A DNA stretch of 64,000 nt from Flavobacterium algicola (GTDB taxonomy: Bacteria; Bacteroidota; Bacteroidia; Flavobacteriales; Flavobacteriaceae), in the NCBI RefSeq assembly GCF_022399565.1, contig NZ_JAJTUT010000002.1:620001-684000 (forward strand), given 5' to 3'. The position numbers and the translations under genes were made by a program. Shown one piece after another: positions 46,413 to 55,861 of this stretch (position 1 is the first letter of the stretch; each line of letters opens with the position of its first letter). Below the pieces are notes generated by a model. The model was not told the origin of the DNA. It saw only the letters and a program-made list of their open reading frames with translations, and did not search any database.

Positions 46413-48440
46413 ATGGACAAATCAACAATGCTATTTCTAATACTTTCTGTTCTTGTAGCAGGTGGTTTGTCTTTTATTCAATACCTATACAAAGCCAAAA
46501 GTGATTCAAGACTGAATTTTCTTTTGGCTTTTTTACGATTCTTATCATTGTTAGCAATCTTTATTCTGCTTATCAACCCCATATTTACAACTAATAAGTT
46601 AGAGACTGTTAAACCTCCCTTAGCCATTATAGTTGATAATTCCAGCTCTATTAAATATTTAAGTGCATCTGAATCTGCATCAGACATTTACACTTTCTTG
46701 GTTAATAATAAAGACTTGGCTGATAAATTTGCGATTCAATCCTTTCGATTTGACAGTGAATTTATACCATCATCTTCCTTTAATTATAAAGGTAATCAAA
46801 CTAACTTTGATGGCATTTCAAAAAACTTAAAGAATTATTATCGAAGTCAAACTTATCCGAGTATCGTAATTACGGATGGTAATCAAACCCATGGAAATGA
46901 TTATGTATATGCCTTTGATAATTCCAACAAAGTGTATCCTATTGTTGTGGGAGATACTACAAAAGTATTTGACTTAAAAATTGGACAGCTAAATGTAAAT
47001 AAATATGCATTTTACAAAAATAAATTTCCAGTAGAAGTTTTTCTTAACTATTCTGGAACTAAAGCTATTCAAGCTGATTTAATAATTACCCAAGGAAAAT
47101 CTATTGTAGCCAAGCAGAAGGTTTCATTATCGAGCATGGTGAAGAATACTACTGTAAATCTACTCTTGCCTGCAGATAGAAAAGGCGTACAGATTTACAA
47201 GGCAAAGATTACTACCTCTGAGAAGGAAAAAAACACATACAATAATGTCAAAAATTTTGCTGTTGAAGTGCTTGATCAAAAAACAAATATTGCAATAATT
47301 ACAGAAATTAATCATCCTGACATAGCTGCTTTAAAGCGCGCTATCGAGACTAATGAACAACGGAAAGTAACCATTGTTAAACCAAATGAAATCAGTAACT
47401 TAAGTAATTATGCTGTATGTATATTTTACCAACCTACATCAAAATTTAAAGTAGTTTTTGAGGAAATTGATAAAGTCGGTATCAACGCCTTTATCATAAC
47501 GGGAATGCATACCAACTATAATTTTTTAAATCAAACGCAAGACTATTTTGATTTTAAAATGAGTAGTCAACCAGAAGATTTCACTGTTAAATTTGAAGAA
47601 CAATTTAATCTATTTGCCGCAGAAAATATTGGTTTTGAAAATTTACCACCGTTAGAAAATCCATTTGGAAAAATCACCGTCAAAAATCTTGTATCGACAG
47701 CATTGTCAGCGAAGATTAGAAATATCGAAACAGGCGCACCTCTGCTCGCATTTGGTGAAAGACAGGGAAAGCGTTCGGCTTTTCTATTTGGAGAGAATAG
47801 CTGGAGATGGCGGTTACAATCTAATATAGATCAGCAATCATTTGATAAGTATGATTTATTTGTAGACAAAATTATTCAATTTTTATCATCGAATAATACT
47901 AAAAAATCATTAGTAGTTAATCACGAAAATTTTTATAATTCAGGTGAGTCTATCGAAATTAATGCTCAGTTTTTTAATAAAAATTATGAGTTTGATGAAA
48001 AAGCTCATTTAACTATCTCTGTCAAAAATGAAAAATCGAAACAGGTAAAAAATTATGATTTACTAAAATCAAACAGTTTCTTTAAAGTGAACCTTGACGG
48101 ACTCACAGCAGGTAGTTATAGCTTTGTTGTTAAGGAACTGAATACCAAAACAATTTATTCCAATTCATTCGAAATATTAGATTTTGATATTGAAAAACAA
48201 TTTGTAAATGCAGACGCAGAAAAATTAAACCAATTAGCTACTCAAACTGCTGGTAAGTTGTATTTCCCCAATCAAATGGAGCAATTAGTGCAGTCATTAT
48301 TAAGCAATAGTGACTATCAAGCAGTGCAAAAGAAACACGTAAGCCGATCGCCGCTCATAGACTGGTATTGGCTATTGATTATAATTGCGGCAACACTATC
48401 TGCTGAGTGGTTTATTCGAAAATACAATGGATTATTATAA
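46413..48440 (+). CDS. Membrane protein with VWA (MIDAS) domain
   Basis: The 675-residue protein has two N-terminal membrane helices (about 5-26 and 34-65) and one C-terminal helix (WYWLLIIIAATLSAEWF). The soluble middle starts with a von Willebrand A-type segment: AIIVDNSSS has an intact DxSxS metal site at Asp75, and VITDGNQTHGND carries the second motif. Related Bacteroidota proteins resemble the BatA/BatB group of stress-tolerance proteins. The remainder looks like beta-sandwich repeats. The function is unknown. It starts 60 bp after fabG. Confidence 0.8.
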   Translation: MDKSTMLFLILSVLVAGGLSFIQYLYKAKSDSRLNFLLAFLRFLSLLAIFILLINPIFTTNKLETVKPPLAIIVDNSSSIKYLSASESASDIYTFLVNNKDLADKFAIQSFRFDSEFIPSSSFNYKGNQTNFDGISKNLKNYYRSQTYPSIVITDGNQTHGNDYVYAFDNSNKVYPIVVGDTTKVFDLKIGQLNVNKYAFYKNKFPVEVFLNYSGTKAIQADLIITQGKSIVAKQKVSLSSMVKNTTVNLLLPADRKGVQIYKAKITTSEKEKNTYNNVKNFAVEVLDQKTNIAIITEINHPDIAALKRAIETNEQRKVTIVKPNEISNLSNYAVCIFYQPTSKFKVVFEEIDKVGINAFIITGMHTNYNFLNQTQDYFDFKMSSQPEDFTVKFEEQFNLFAAENIGFENLPPLENPFGKITVKNLVSTALSAKIRNIETGAPLLAFGERQGKRSAFLFGENSWRWRLQSNIDQQSFDKYDLFVDKIIQFLSSNNTKKSLVVNHENFYNSGESIEINAQFFNKNYEFDEKAHLTISVKNEKSKQVKNYDLLKSNSFFKVNLDGLTAGSYSFVVKELNTKTIYSNSFEILDFDIEKQFVNADAEKLNQLATQTAGKLYFPNQMEQLVQSLLSNSDYQAVQKKHVSRSPLIDWYWLLIIIAATLSAEWFIRKYNGLL

Positions 48441-48468
48441 TTACATTAGCTTCTAACAAGATATTTCT

Positions 48469-49365
48469 ATGGATTTTAGACTACAAGTTTTTGCTGCTGT
48501 TGCCAACCGTTTAAGTTTTACTAAGGCAGCGGGGGAACTGTACATAACTCAGCCTGCAGTAAGTAAACACATTCAAGAATTAGAAGAAAATTATAAAATA
48601 AAACTTTTCGATCGAAGAGGATCCAAGATATCGCTCACACAAGCAGGGGAGATTTTATTAAAATATAGTCGAACCATTTTTGAGACCTACAGAACGATAG
48701 ATTATGAGATGAGTACTCTAACCAAAGAACGAAGAGGTGCATTGCGATTGGGGGCAAGTACGACAATTTCTCAGTATGTAATTTCGCCATTATTAGCAGA
48801 TTTTCATTTAAAATTGAATGATATAAAAGTAAATCTGAGAAATGGAAATACCGAACATATAGAAAATGCGCTTCTAAATAATGAAATTGAAATAGGTATT
48901 GTAGAGGGACAATCTAAAAATCCTTCGATTAAATATATTGAATTTTTAAGAGATGAAATTGTGCTGGTTTGCAAAAGAAATCATTTTTTAGCAGATTACA
49001 ATAACATATCATTTGACACTCTAGAAAAATTAAAATTTGTAACAAGAGAAGTAGGATCAGGAACTTTAGAGGTAATAGAGCACAGTCTTAATAATCAAAA
49101 CAAATCACTCCAAAAACTTTCAATTGAGATGCAATTAGGCAGTACCGAAAGTATCAAATCTTACTTATTAAATTCAGACTGTGTTGCGTTTATGTCTATA
49201 CATGCTGTAAGCAAAGAATTAAAAAATAACGAATTAAGAGTTATAGATGTTGAAGATTTAGCAATTGAAAGGTACTTTTATATAATTACACTTCAAGGAA
49301 GTCAAAATGCTTTGGTAAATTTATTCATTAAACATCTAGCAGAATACTATAACTTGAAGTTATAG
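48469..49365 (+). CDS. LysR-family transcriptional regulator
   Basis: The 298-residue protein has an N-terminal winged helix (RLSFTKAAGELYITQPAVSK) and a periplasmic-binding-protein-like effector domain (about 90-295). It lies directly upstream of, and in the same direction as, a YeiH-type transporter, reminiscent of E. coli yeiE-yeiH. It probably controls that transporter in response to a sulfur-containing or related small molecule (inference). Confidence 0.92.
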   Translation: MDFRLQVFAAVANRLSFTKAAGELYITQPAVSKHIQELEENYKIKLFDRRGSKISLTQAGEILLKYSRTIFETYRTIDYEMSTLTKERRGALRLGASTTISQYVISPLLADFHLKLNDIKVNLRNGNTEHIENALLNNEIEIGIVEGQSKNPSIKYIEFLRDEIVLVCKRNHFLADYNNISFDTLEKLKFVTREVGSGTLEVIEHSLNNQNKSLQKLSIEMQLGSTESIKSYLLNSDCVAFMSIHAVSKELKNNELRVIDVEDLAIERYFYIITLQGSQNALVNLFIKHLAEYYNLKL

Positions 49366-49440
49366 AGTATTGTTATTTATGATGTTTTAGAACGATTTAA
49401 ATGGCGCAACTTTGTAATGTATTAATTTAAAAAAAGTACA

Positions 49441-50406
49441 ATGGAAACCGAAGATCAAAAAATGCATCCGTTCGTAAAAGTAAATCCAAATTTTCAGAAA
49501 CTCATATTTGTAATCCTACTGATTTTATGTCTCACTGCTGGAGTAACACCACCAATAGCGCTATTATTAGGTTTAATCGTAGCCAATGTTTCGGGACATC
49601 CATTCTTACCTTTTAACCATATCGCTATTCGTTATTTATTGCAATTCTCAGTAGTTGGTCTGGGATTTGGTATGAATGTTTATCAAGCAATGGCAATTGG
49701 TTCAACTAGTTTTATATTTACGGTAGTTTCTATTATCAGCACAATTGCTATAGGTCTCTTATTGGGAAAATGGTTTTTAATTGATCGAAAAACCGTTCAT
49801 TTAATTTCTTGTGGAACTGCGATTTGTGGCGGTAGTGCTATTGCAGCTATTGCTCCAATAATCAAATCAGATGAAAAACAAACATCAGTAGCACTAGGAG
49901 TAATATTTATACTAAATTCGATAGCCCTATTTTTATTTCCAGCGATAGGCCACTGGTTGCAATTGTCACAGCAAGAGTTTGGATTATGGTGCGCTATAGC
50001 AATTCATGACACTAGCTCGGTCGTGGGCGCCGCTAACAAATATGGAGCGGAAGCGCTGTCAATTGCAACTACAGTAAAGTTAGCCAGAGCATTGTGGATA
50101 ATTCCGGTAGCATTAGTGACAACTATAGCGTTTAAGAATAAATCTAAAAAAATAAACATTCCATACTTTATAGGATTTTTTATAATTGCAATGTTTTTAA
50201 ATACTTATGTGCCACAAATAAGCGTAATTGCTCCAACAATTGTACTCCTAGCAAAAATAGGGCTAACTATAACCTTATTTTTAATTGGTTCTGGACTTAA
50301 TCTTAATGTATTACTTTCTGTAGGTTTTAAACCTTTACTTCATGGTGTATTATTATGGTTATTTATTGCTAGTATGTCATTGGTAGCTATAAGATATCTT
50401 ATTTAA
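49441..50406 (+). CDS. YeiH-family putative sulfate/sulfite exporter (UPF0324)
   Basis: The 321-residue membrane protein has about ten helices and YeiH landmarks: VGLGFGMNVYQAM, the HLISCGTAICGGSAIAAIAP block (about 119-138) and AIHDTSSVVGAANKYG (about 196-211). The family is associated with sulfur-compound or taurine metabolism. Its stop overlaps that of the convergent exonuclease-like gene by 8 bp. A near-match promoter (CAACTTTG, 49407-49414) suggests it may also be transcribed separately from the LysR gene. Confidence 0.88.
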   Translation: METEDQKMHPFVKVNPNFQKLIFVILLILCLTAGVTPPIALLLGLIVANVSGHPFLPFNHIAIRYLLQFSVVGLGFGMNVYQAMAIGSTSFIFTVVSIISTIAIGLLLGKWFLIDRKTVHLISCGTAICGGSAIAAIAPIIKSDEKQTSVALGVIFILNSIALFLFPAIGHWLQLSQQEFGLWCAIAIHDTSSVVGAANKYGAEALSIATTVKLARALWIIPVALVTTIAFKNKSKKINIPYFIGFFIIAMFLNTYVPQISVIAPTIVLLAKIGLTITLFLIGSGLNLNVLLSVGFKPLLHGVLLWLFIASMSLVAIRYLI

Positions 50407-50995
50407 TACCCAGTCTAGATTTTAATTTTAGAAATAGTAGAGCAGTGCGATAGGCAGCATCAGGCGAAGAACCTTTTATTTCATTTGGAATTTTGTACAC
50501 CTTTAATAGCTCATCTAATGTGAAATCTTGATCAGTAACTTCTATTAACTTTTGATGCATAATATTTACATCCAATGCTTCGTTTTTTAAGCTTCCACAT
50601 TCCAAACGTTCTAAGGCGGCGTTTAGCATTGCGACGCTAAAATTAATATTGTGACCAACTAGAATTGCATTACCCAAATAATCAATAAAACCCTTCATAG
50701 CATCAGGTTCTCCCATTTTTTTTAATTTGCTGTCTACTATAAAATCAAAAGGGAGTTTATTATCATGAAAGAATTTGTATTGCATTAATACAGTTTCAAA
50801 ATTATCGCCTATATGTATGCTATCGTCGATTACAGAAAAAGCACCGATTGTTAAAATAACATCCGATTGTACGCTATCTCCAGTTGTTTCTATAGATAAC
50901 AAAACAAATCGTTTGGATTTTTTATTAAATGTCGATAAGTAGTTTTTCCAAAAATCTGGATAAACTTTATTCATAGTTTTTAACCAATCTAGCAT
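50399..50995 (-). CDS. Degenerate DnaQ-like 3'-5' exonuclease fold protein
   Basis: The 198-residue protein has the DEDDh exonuclease fold: LLSIETTG (strand 1), VGHNINFSVAMLNAAL (Exo II region), DVNIMHQ and a final helix with SPDAAYRTALLFL. Most catalytic positions are altered: the usual DxE is S34-I-E36, the Exo II aspartate after HNxNF is Ser120, the essential histidine before the last helix is absent and the final Asp is not in register. It is probably inactive as a nuclease and used for binding. It starts 2 bp after the DUF294 gene, as in other bacteria where the two proteins are linked or fused. Confidence 0.85.
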   Translation of the reverse strand: MLDWLKTMNKVYPDFWKNYLSTFNKKSKRFVLLSIETTGDSVQSDVILTIGAFSVIDDSIHIGDNFETVLMQYKFFHDNKLPFDFIVDSKLKKMGEPDAMKGFIDYLGNAILVGHNINFSVAMLNAALERLECGSLKNEALDVNIMHQKLIEVTDQDFTLDELLKVYKIPNEIKGSSPDAAYRTALLFLKLKSRLGIK

Positions 50996-50997
50996 AA

Positions 50998-52914
50998 TTA
51001 AGAAAATTGAGTTAATTGAAATTTGTTTTTGATCAAATCTTCAAGCTCTTTCATAGGAGCAAGGGCATTTTTGAGCTTTTCGCGATCAATTTTTGAAAGC
51101 TCTTCAATATTTATATATTGTCCGGTATCATCATTTTTGATTCCTTCGAGAGTTCTAAATTTTGTTAATGTCAAATACGCATCGGCACAATCAAGATAAA
51201 TCTCAGCATGTTTAGAATCTGTGATAGCTAGTTGTTTAAACCTAACATAAGTATTGTTAATTCCTTTTATACCGTAGCTCATTGTGAACATTCTAGCACC
51301 ATCAATTAAAGGTAATAAAGCCCTGGTTTTAATATCAAATTTATCTTTGTGAGGACCTTCTTCTTCAACGAGGAATTTTTTGAAAAAACTCAGGGGTGAA
51401 TTTTTTCTTAGAGCATCGTTCCCTAGAAAGTCGAACAAAAGTGTGTTACCAACTACATTTTCAAATACAACAGTATTTAATGCATCTTCTATTTTTTGAT
51501 CACCAAAAATGATTTCATAGTCAAAAAAGATACTGCTTAGATTATTATTTTTCTCACCAGGATTCTTCATCCATGAATCAAATTGCTTTAACCAGTCAGA
51601 AACCGACTTACACCAAATTATATTGCTGGCAACATGACCGTCTGGACACATCGTATAACCTGTTTTCTCTAATTTTGCAATAGCTTTTGTTGCCAATTCT
51701 ATAAAGTAGTCTTTAATTTCTTTGTACTTTTCTGGAGCAACATCTTCAAAAACCAAAAAGTTATCTTGATCGGTAAGTAATAATTGTTCTTTTCTGGCTT
51801 GACTTCCAATGCTAAACCAAGCAAATCGAGCAGGAGGGGAGCCCAGTTCTAAAATAGATTGCTCTACAGCTCTCTTTAAAATCGCAAAATTTACTTCACT
51901 TGCAATGTTTGATATATGTGTTAGTGGAATATTTTTCTGAATCGATGACTGTATTATGTCGCCTAATCGAGAGCGTATTTGTTTTAACTCACTAGCTTTT
52001 TGCGAACGCTTAATTTCTTTAATTAATACACCTGGGTTATTTGCTTGTGCCAAAATTAGATCGTGTTCGGAGATAACGCCTTTAATTTCCGTTTTATCAG
52101 AACCATCTGTCGTGACACACAAATGAGTTACATTGTTTTTCAGCATCAATAATTGTGCTTCAGCTAGCGAAACATTTTCAGAAACTGTAATCACGGGATA
52201 CGACATAATCGCATCGACAGTATCCGTAATCGGGAAGCGTCCCGTAGCAATTTTTGAAGACATATCAGTATCTGTGACAATACCAACTGGTATATTTTTT
52301 TCGCAAATTAAGGCATTATTTACTTTCATTTCAGCCATTAACTGAGCAATTTCTTTAATTACAGTATTTCCAGTTGTGATTAGTGGATGTGTATTGAAAG
52401 ATAAATTTTGAAAAAATTGCATTCCAGATTGTTGTCCTGTAAAAAATGAATTTTCAGAGATCAGATTATTTTCGAAATTTTCCTTATCGTTTGCGTTGCG
52501 TTTGTCTACTGCAAAATTTTCTAACAGCAAATTTAGAACATCAGAATTACTTGCAACAAAAGGTCTAAAAACAGCAATTGGAATCGCATAAACAACACTT
52601 TCTTCACGTGCTTTGGCATTCATCATGTAGTTGTTCTTGGCAAAAAATGGTCTTAAACCAAAAATTGTCCCTTCATGACATTTGGTCAAAATTGTTTCTT
52701 CTGCCTCCGCAATAACAGTTAGATTAATTAGTCCTGAAGCTACAACGTAGAAACTATCGTGTAAAGAATCATTTATGCTAAATACTGTTTTATTTTTTTC
52801 TAAATTAATTACACGAATACTTACAGCAATTTCTAATATTTCATCCGTAGTCAAACGATTAAACGGTGTATATTCCTTTAAAAAATCGGCAATTTGTACA
52901 GCAATTGAATTCAT
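50998..52914 (-). CDS. cNMP-binding/CBS-domain DUF294 nucleotidyltransferase-like protein
   Basis: The 638-residue protein has an N-terminal cyclic-nucleotide-binding domain (about 10-130), two CBS domains (about 175-295, PVGIVTDTDMS and IKGVISEHDLI), a nucleotidyltransferase-like DUF294 domain with FSIGSQARKEQLLLTDQDN (about 365-383) and a helical C-terminal domain. The GS-x-A-R and T-D-Q-D-N residues are those of GlnD-like uridylyltransferases. The target is unknown. It is likely a signalling enzyme responding to nucleotides and forms an operon with the degenerate exonuclease. Confidence 0.9.
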   Translation of the reverse strand: MNSIAVQIADFLKEYTPFNRLTTDEILEIAVSIRVINLEKNKTVFSINDSLHDSFYVVASGLINLTVIAEAEETILTKCHEGTIFGLRPFFAKNNYMMNAKAREESVVYAIPIAVFRPFVASNSDVLNLLLENFAVDKRNANDKENFENNLISENSFFTGQQSGMQFFQNLSFNTHPLITTGNTVIKEIAQLMAEMKVNNALICEKNIPVGIVTDTDMSSKIATGRFPITDTVDAIMSYPVITVSENVSLAEAQLLMLKNNVTHLCVTTDGSDKTEIKGVISEHDLILAQANNPGVLIKEIKRSQKASELKQIRSRLGDIIQSSIQKNIPLTHISNIASEVNFAILKRAVEQSILELGSPPARFAWFSIGSQARKEQLLLTDQDNFLVFEDVAPEKYKEIKDYFIELATKAIAKLEKTGYTMCPDGHVASNIIWCKSVSDWLKQFDSWMKNPGEKNNNLSSIFFDYEIIFGDQKIEDALNTVVFENVVGNTLLFDFLGNDALRKNSPLSFFKKFLVEEEGPHKDKFDIKTRALLPLIDGARMFTMSYGIKGINNTYVRFKQLAITDSKHAEIYLDCADAYLTLTKFRTLEGIKNDDTGQYINIEELSKIDREKLKNALAPMKELEDLIKNKFQLTQFS

Positions 52915-52936
52915 AGACTTTATTAATTGTATACTG

Positions 52937-52944
52937 CAAAATTA
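52937..52944 (-). promoter_or_regulatory. Candidate -7 box of the DUF294 operon
   Basis: TAATTTTG on the minus strand matches TAnnTTTG, about 23 bp before the ATG at 52914. Confidence 0.45.
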
Positions 52945-53256
<312 letters not shown>

Positions 53257-54000
53257 TTAATCTAACTCTGTTTTCAACTCTTGTATCAATATTTTGGTTT
53301 TACTACGAATATTTTTCGCATTGTTTAACTGTATCTGAGTTTGTAACAACCAATCTATAATAGAATTTTGATATTCTTTATTTGCCAACAATGCATTGTA
53401 ATCAGATTTACTTCCTAAATCTTTTATACGTTGGTATTTCGTGTATGCTGGTAATTTGTCTGCCAATGATATGTGTTTTTCTATAGCAGGTTTTATTCGA
53501 TTATTTACCAAGTTTTTAATTTTATCATTTTGTTCTTGAAACTTAATAATTTTATTAGGATACAAAATAATTAAATCTTTGAGCTCTGTAGATTCTATAA
53601 ATTCAAATTTAGTTGTCCTTAGTATCGAATTGATAGAATTATCGAGTAAAATTACATCGGTATCAAATAAATTAATAATGGTGTCTTTTGCTCCTTGGGT
53701 TAATTCATTTGGCTGTTTACCCACATAATCTAAAGTTTTTTCTAAATAAGTTATTCTTTGAGGGTATTCGTCGATCAAGCCATTGAGTGTGCGTAAATTC
53801 GAATTTAGCTCCTCGTTTAAGTTGGCATAAATCTTTTTTTCTACGATATTATCCTTTCGAATATCATTTAAATTATTGATTTTCCAAGCAATCGAGATAC
53901 CTATCGCAATAAGTACAATCTCGCCCAAAGCATAGGCCAAATAAGACTTGAATTTACTCAAGGCAATAAGTTTTCTTCTAAAACTACGAAATAATTTCAT
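53257..54000 (-). CDS. DUF6090 family membrane protein
   Basis: The 247-residue protein opens with a basic segment and one helix: SYLAYALGEIVLIAIGISIAW followed by KINNLNDIRK, the DUF6090 signature. The rest is a charged, mostly helical extracytoplasmic or cytoplasmic domain with coiled-coil character. The family is confined largely to Bacteroidota and has no known function. It lies 85 bp downstream of the LytTR regulator in the same direction, so it may belong to the efflux/two-component operon. Confidence 0.82.
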   Translation of the reverse strand: MKLFRSFRRKLIALSKFKSYLAYALGEIVLIAIGISIAWKINNLNDIRKDNIVEKKIYANLNEELNSNLRTLNGLIDEYPQRITYLEKTLDYVGKQPNELTQGAKDTIINLFDTDVILLDNSINSILRTTKFEFIESTELKDLIILYPNKIIKFQEQNDKIKNLVNNRIKPAIEKHISLADKLPAYTKYQRIKDLGSKSDYNALLANKEYQNSIIDWLLQTQIQLNNAKNIRSKTKILIQELKTELD

Positions 54001-54085
54001 GTATGGGTTATCAGTTATATTGGGAAAGTAAAAATGATCGGCAATTAATTTTTAGTATTTATTAATATGATTACTAAAAACGCAA

Positions 54086-54817
54086 CTAATTAAGAGAATT
54101 TGAATTGATGAAATCCGTAAAAGTTGCTTTGTACTGCTCAGATACCGTAATACGCTGATTATTAATCACTATTTGACTTCGTTCTACCAATTCAATACTT
54201 TTTAATGCTACGATAAAAGATCGATGTACGCGCATAAATTTAGATACCGGTAGTTCTTCTTCCAGTGATTTTAAGCTCATAATTGTCAAAATAGGTTTTG
54301 GATTGTCTTTTAACCATATCTTGATATAATCCTTTAATCCTTCAAAATACAAAACGTCATCCAATTTTATACGTAACTGTTTGTATTCTGATTTTACGAA
54401 TAAAAAATCTTTTTCAGCACTTAGCATTGACTGCTCTTTACCCCTTACCAGTTCAAACCAATGATTTGCCTTATTTGCTGCAGTCAAAAATTCTGCATAA
54501 TCAAAGGGTTTCAGTAAATAGTCTAAAGCTTCTACTTTAAAACCCTCTAAGGCATAATGATCAAAAGCAGTTGTAAAAATAATTCGCGTTTCTTTCGGCA
54601 ACATCTTAGAAAATTCAATACCAGACAGATCGGGCATTTGTATGTCAAGAAATAGTAAATCAACCGGATTTGACATTAAGAACGCCATTGCTTCTATAGC
54701 GCTGTTAAATTTACCTTTAAGCGTGAGAAATGGTGTTTTTTCGACATAACTTTCGACCAAATTTATTGCCATCGGCTCATCATCGACAATTACACAACTT
54801 ATCTTTAGATTACTCAT
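54086..54817 (-). CDS. LytTR-family response regulator
   Basis: The 243-residue regulator has a receiver domain with D12-D13 and phosphoacceptor Asp58 (LLFLDIQMPDLSG) and a LytTR DNA-binding domain (about 140-240: FLFVKSEYKQLRIKLDDVLY, FMRVHRSFIVAL). It starts 3 bp after the kinase gene, so the two are a cognate pair. As the last gene of the MacAB-TolC operon it probably regulates that operon. Confidence 0.95.
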   Translation of the reverse strand: MSNLKISCVIVDDEPMAINLVESYVEKTPFLTLKGKFNSAIEAMAFLMSNPVDLLFLDIQMPDLSGIEFSKMLPKETRIIFTTAFDHYALEGFKVEALDYLLKPFDYAEFLTAANKANHWFELVRGKEQSMLSAEKDFLFVKSEYKQLRIKLDDVLYFEGLKDYIKIWLKDNPKPILTIMSLKSLEEELPVSKFMRVHRSFIVALKSIELVERSQIVINNQRITVSEQYKATFTDFINSNSLN

Positions 54818-54820
54818 AGT

Positions 54821-55855
54821 TTAGGTAGTTTCAATTTCTAAAGTTACTGAAAAACAATTGTTTTCTACACCTGTTTTAAAGTCATATTTATTAGGATAAA
54901 GCAATTCTAAGCGTTTTTCAAGATTAATTAAACCAATACCTGAACCACTTTTATCATCAGTTTGTTTAGGAAAATTGCTATTTTTTATAACTAGCAATAC
55001 CTGTTTATTATTAGAGGTCATAGTTACATCTATAGCACTTTCTTTACTGGCAGAAACACCATGTTTGAAGGCATTTTCGATCAAAGAAATAAATAATAAA
55101 GGGGCAATTTGTATGCCTGTTTCTTGTAATGGAAATGAATAGTTGACTGTCGTTTTATCTGAAACTCTCAACTTCATTAAATCGATATATTTTTTCATAA
55201 AATCGATTTCTTTTGTAAGTGAAACTAGCTCTAAATTAGTTTCATACAACATATAACGCATCAATTTACTCAAACTATGAATCGTTTTTTTTGCTTGTTC
55301 TGGGGCACTATCAACTAGTGAGTAAATATTGTTAAGTGAATTGAAAAAGAAATGCGGTTGCAATTGGTAATGCAAATGTTGCAATTCCGATTCTAACTTC
55401 ACATTGGCAGCTTCTTTGCGTTCCGCTTCGGTTTTAGCTAATCTTTTGGTAGTTTTTGCCGCAATTGAAAATAAAACTGATGCAATATAAGGAAGTATTT
55501 GCATGTATATGAACAACTTAAATGGTGGACCTCCTTCTCCTTCCTTTAAAATTTTCTTACGTACAAGTTCCTGAAAAAAAGTAATATCGCTTTGCTCCTT
55601 TAGATATACGAACAAAGCAATTAATAAAATATTGATAATGATAAACAAGCTTGTCTTTTTCGAAAATAAACATCGATCAATTAAAATGAAATAATTGGTA
55701 TAAAACAGTATCGCATAAAAGGTTAACGGTACCCAAAAGTGTGCAATAATTCTATTGACACCTTCTTGTTGTGATGTCAATAGATAAGGCATACAAAAGA
55801 GAAATACCCAAATTAGTAAGTGCGAAAGAAGTGTTATTATTTGATTCTTTTTCAT
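54821..55855 (-). CDS. LytS-type sensor histidine kinase (His_kinase family)
   Basis: The 344-residue kinase has four membrane helices in the first 140 residues, then the His_kinase H-box QPHFFFNSLNNI and a histidine-kinase ATPase (LISLIENAFKHGVSA, then SGSGIGLINLEKRLELLYP). This non-classical group pairs with LytTR regulators. It starts 6 bp after the ABC permease gene. A sensor embedded directly in an efflux operon implies it monitors the pump substrate or envelope stress (inference). Confidence 0.94.
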   Translation of the reverse strand: MKKNQIITLLSHLLIWVFLFCMPYLLTSQQEGVNRIIAHFWVPLTFYAILFYTNYFILIDRCLFSKKTSLFIIINILLIALFVYLKEQSDITFFQELVRKKILKEGEGGPPFKLFIYMQILPYIASVLFSIAAKTTKRLAKTEAERKEAANVKLESELQHLHYQLQPHFFFNSLNNIYSLVDSAPEQAKKTIHSLSKLMRYMLYETNLELVSLTKEIDFMKKYIDLMKLRVSDKTTVNYSFPLQETGIQIAPLLFISLIENAFKHGVSASKESAIDVTMTSNNKQVLLVIKNSNFPKQTDDKSGSGIGLINLEKRLELLYPNKYDFKTGVENNCFSVTLEIETT

Positions 55856-55861
55856 AATTAT

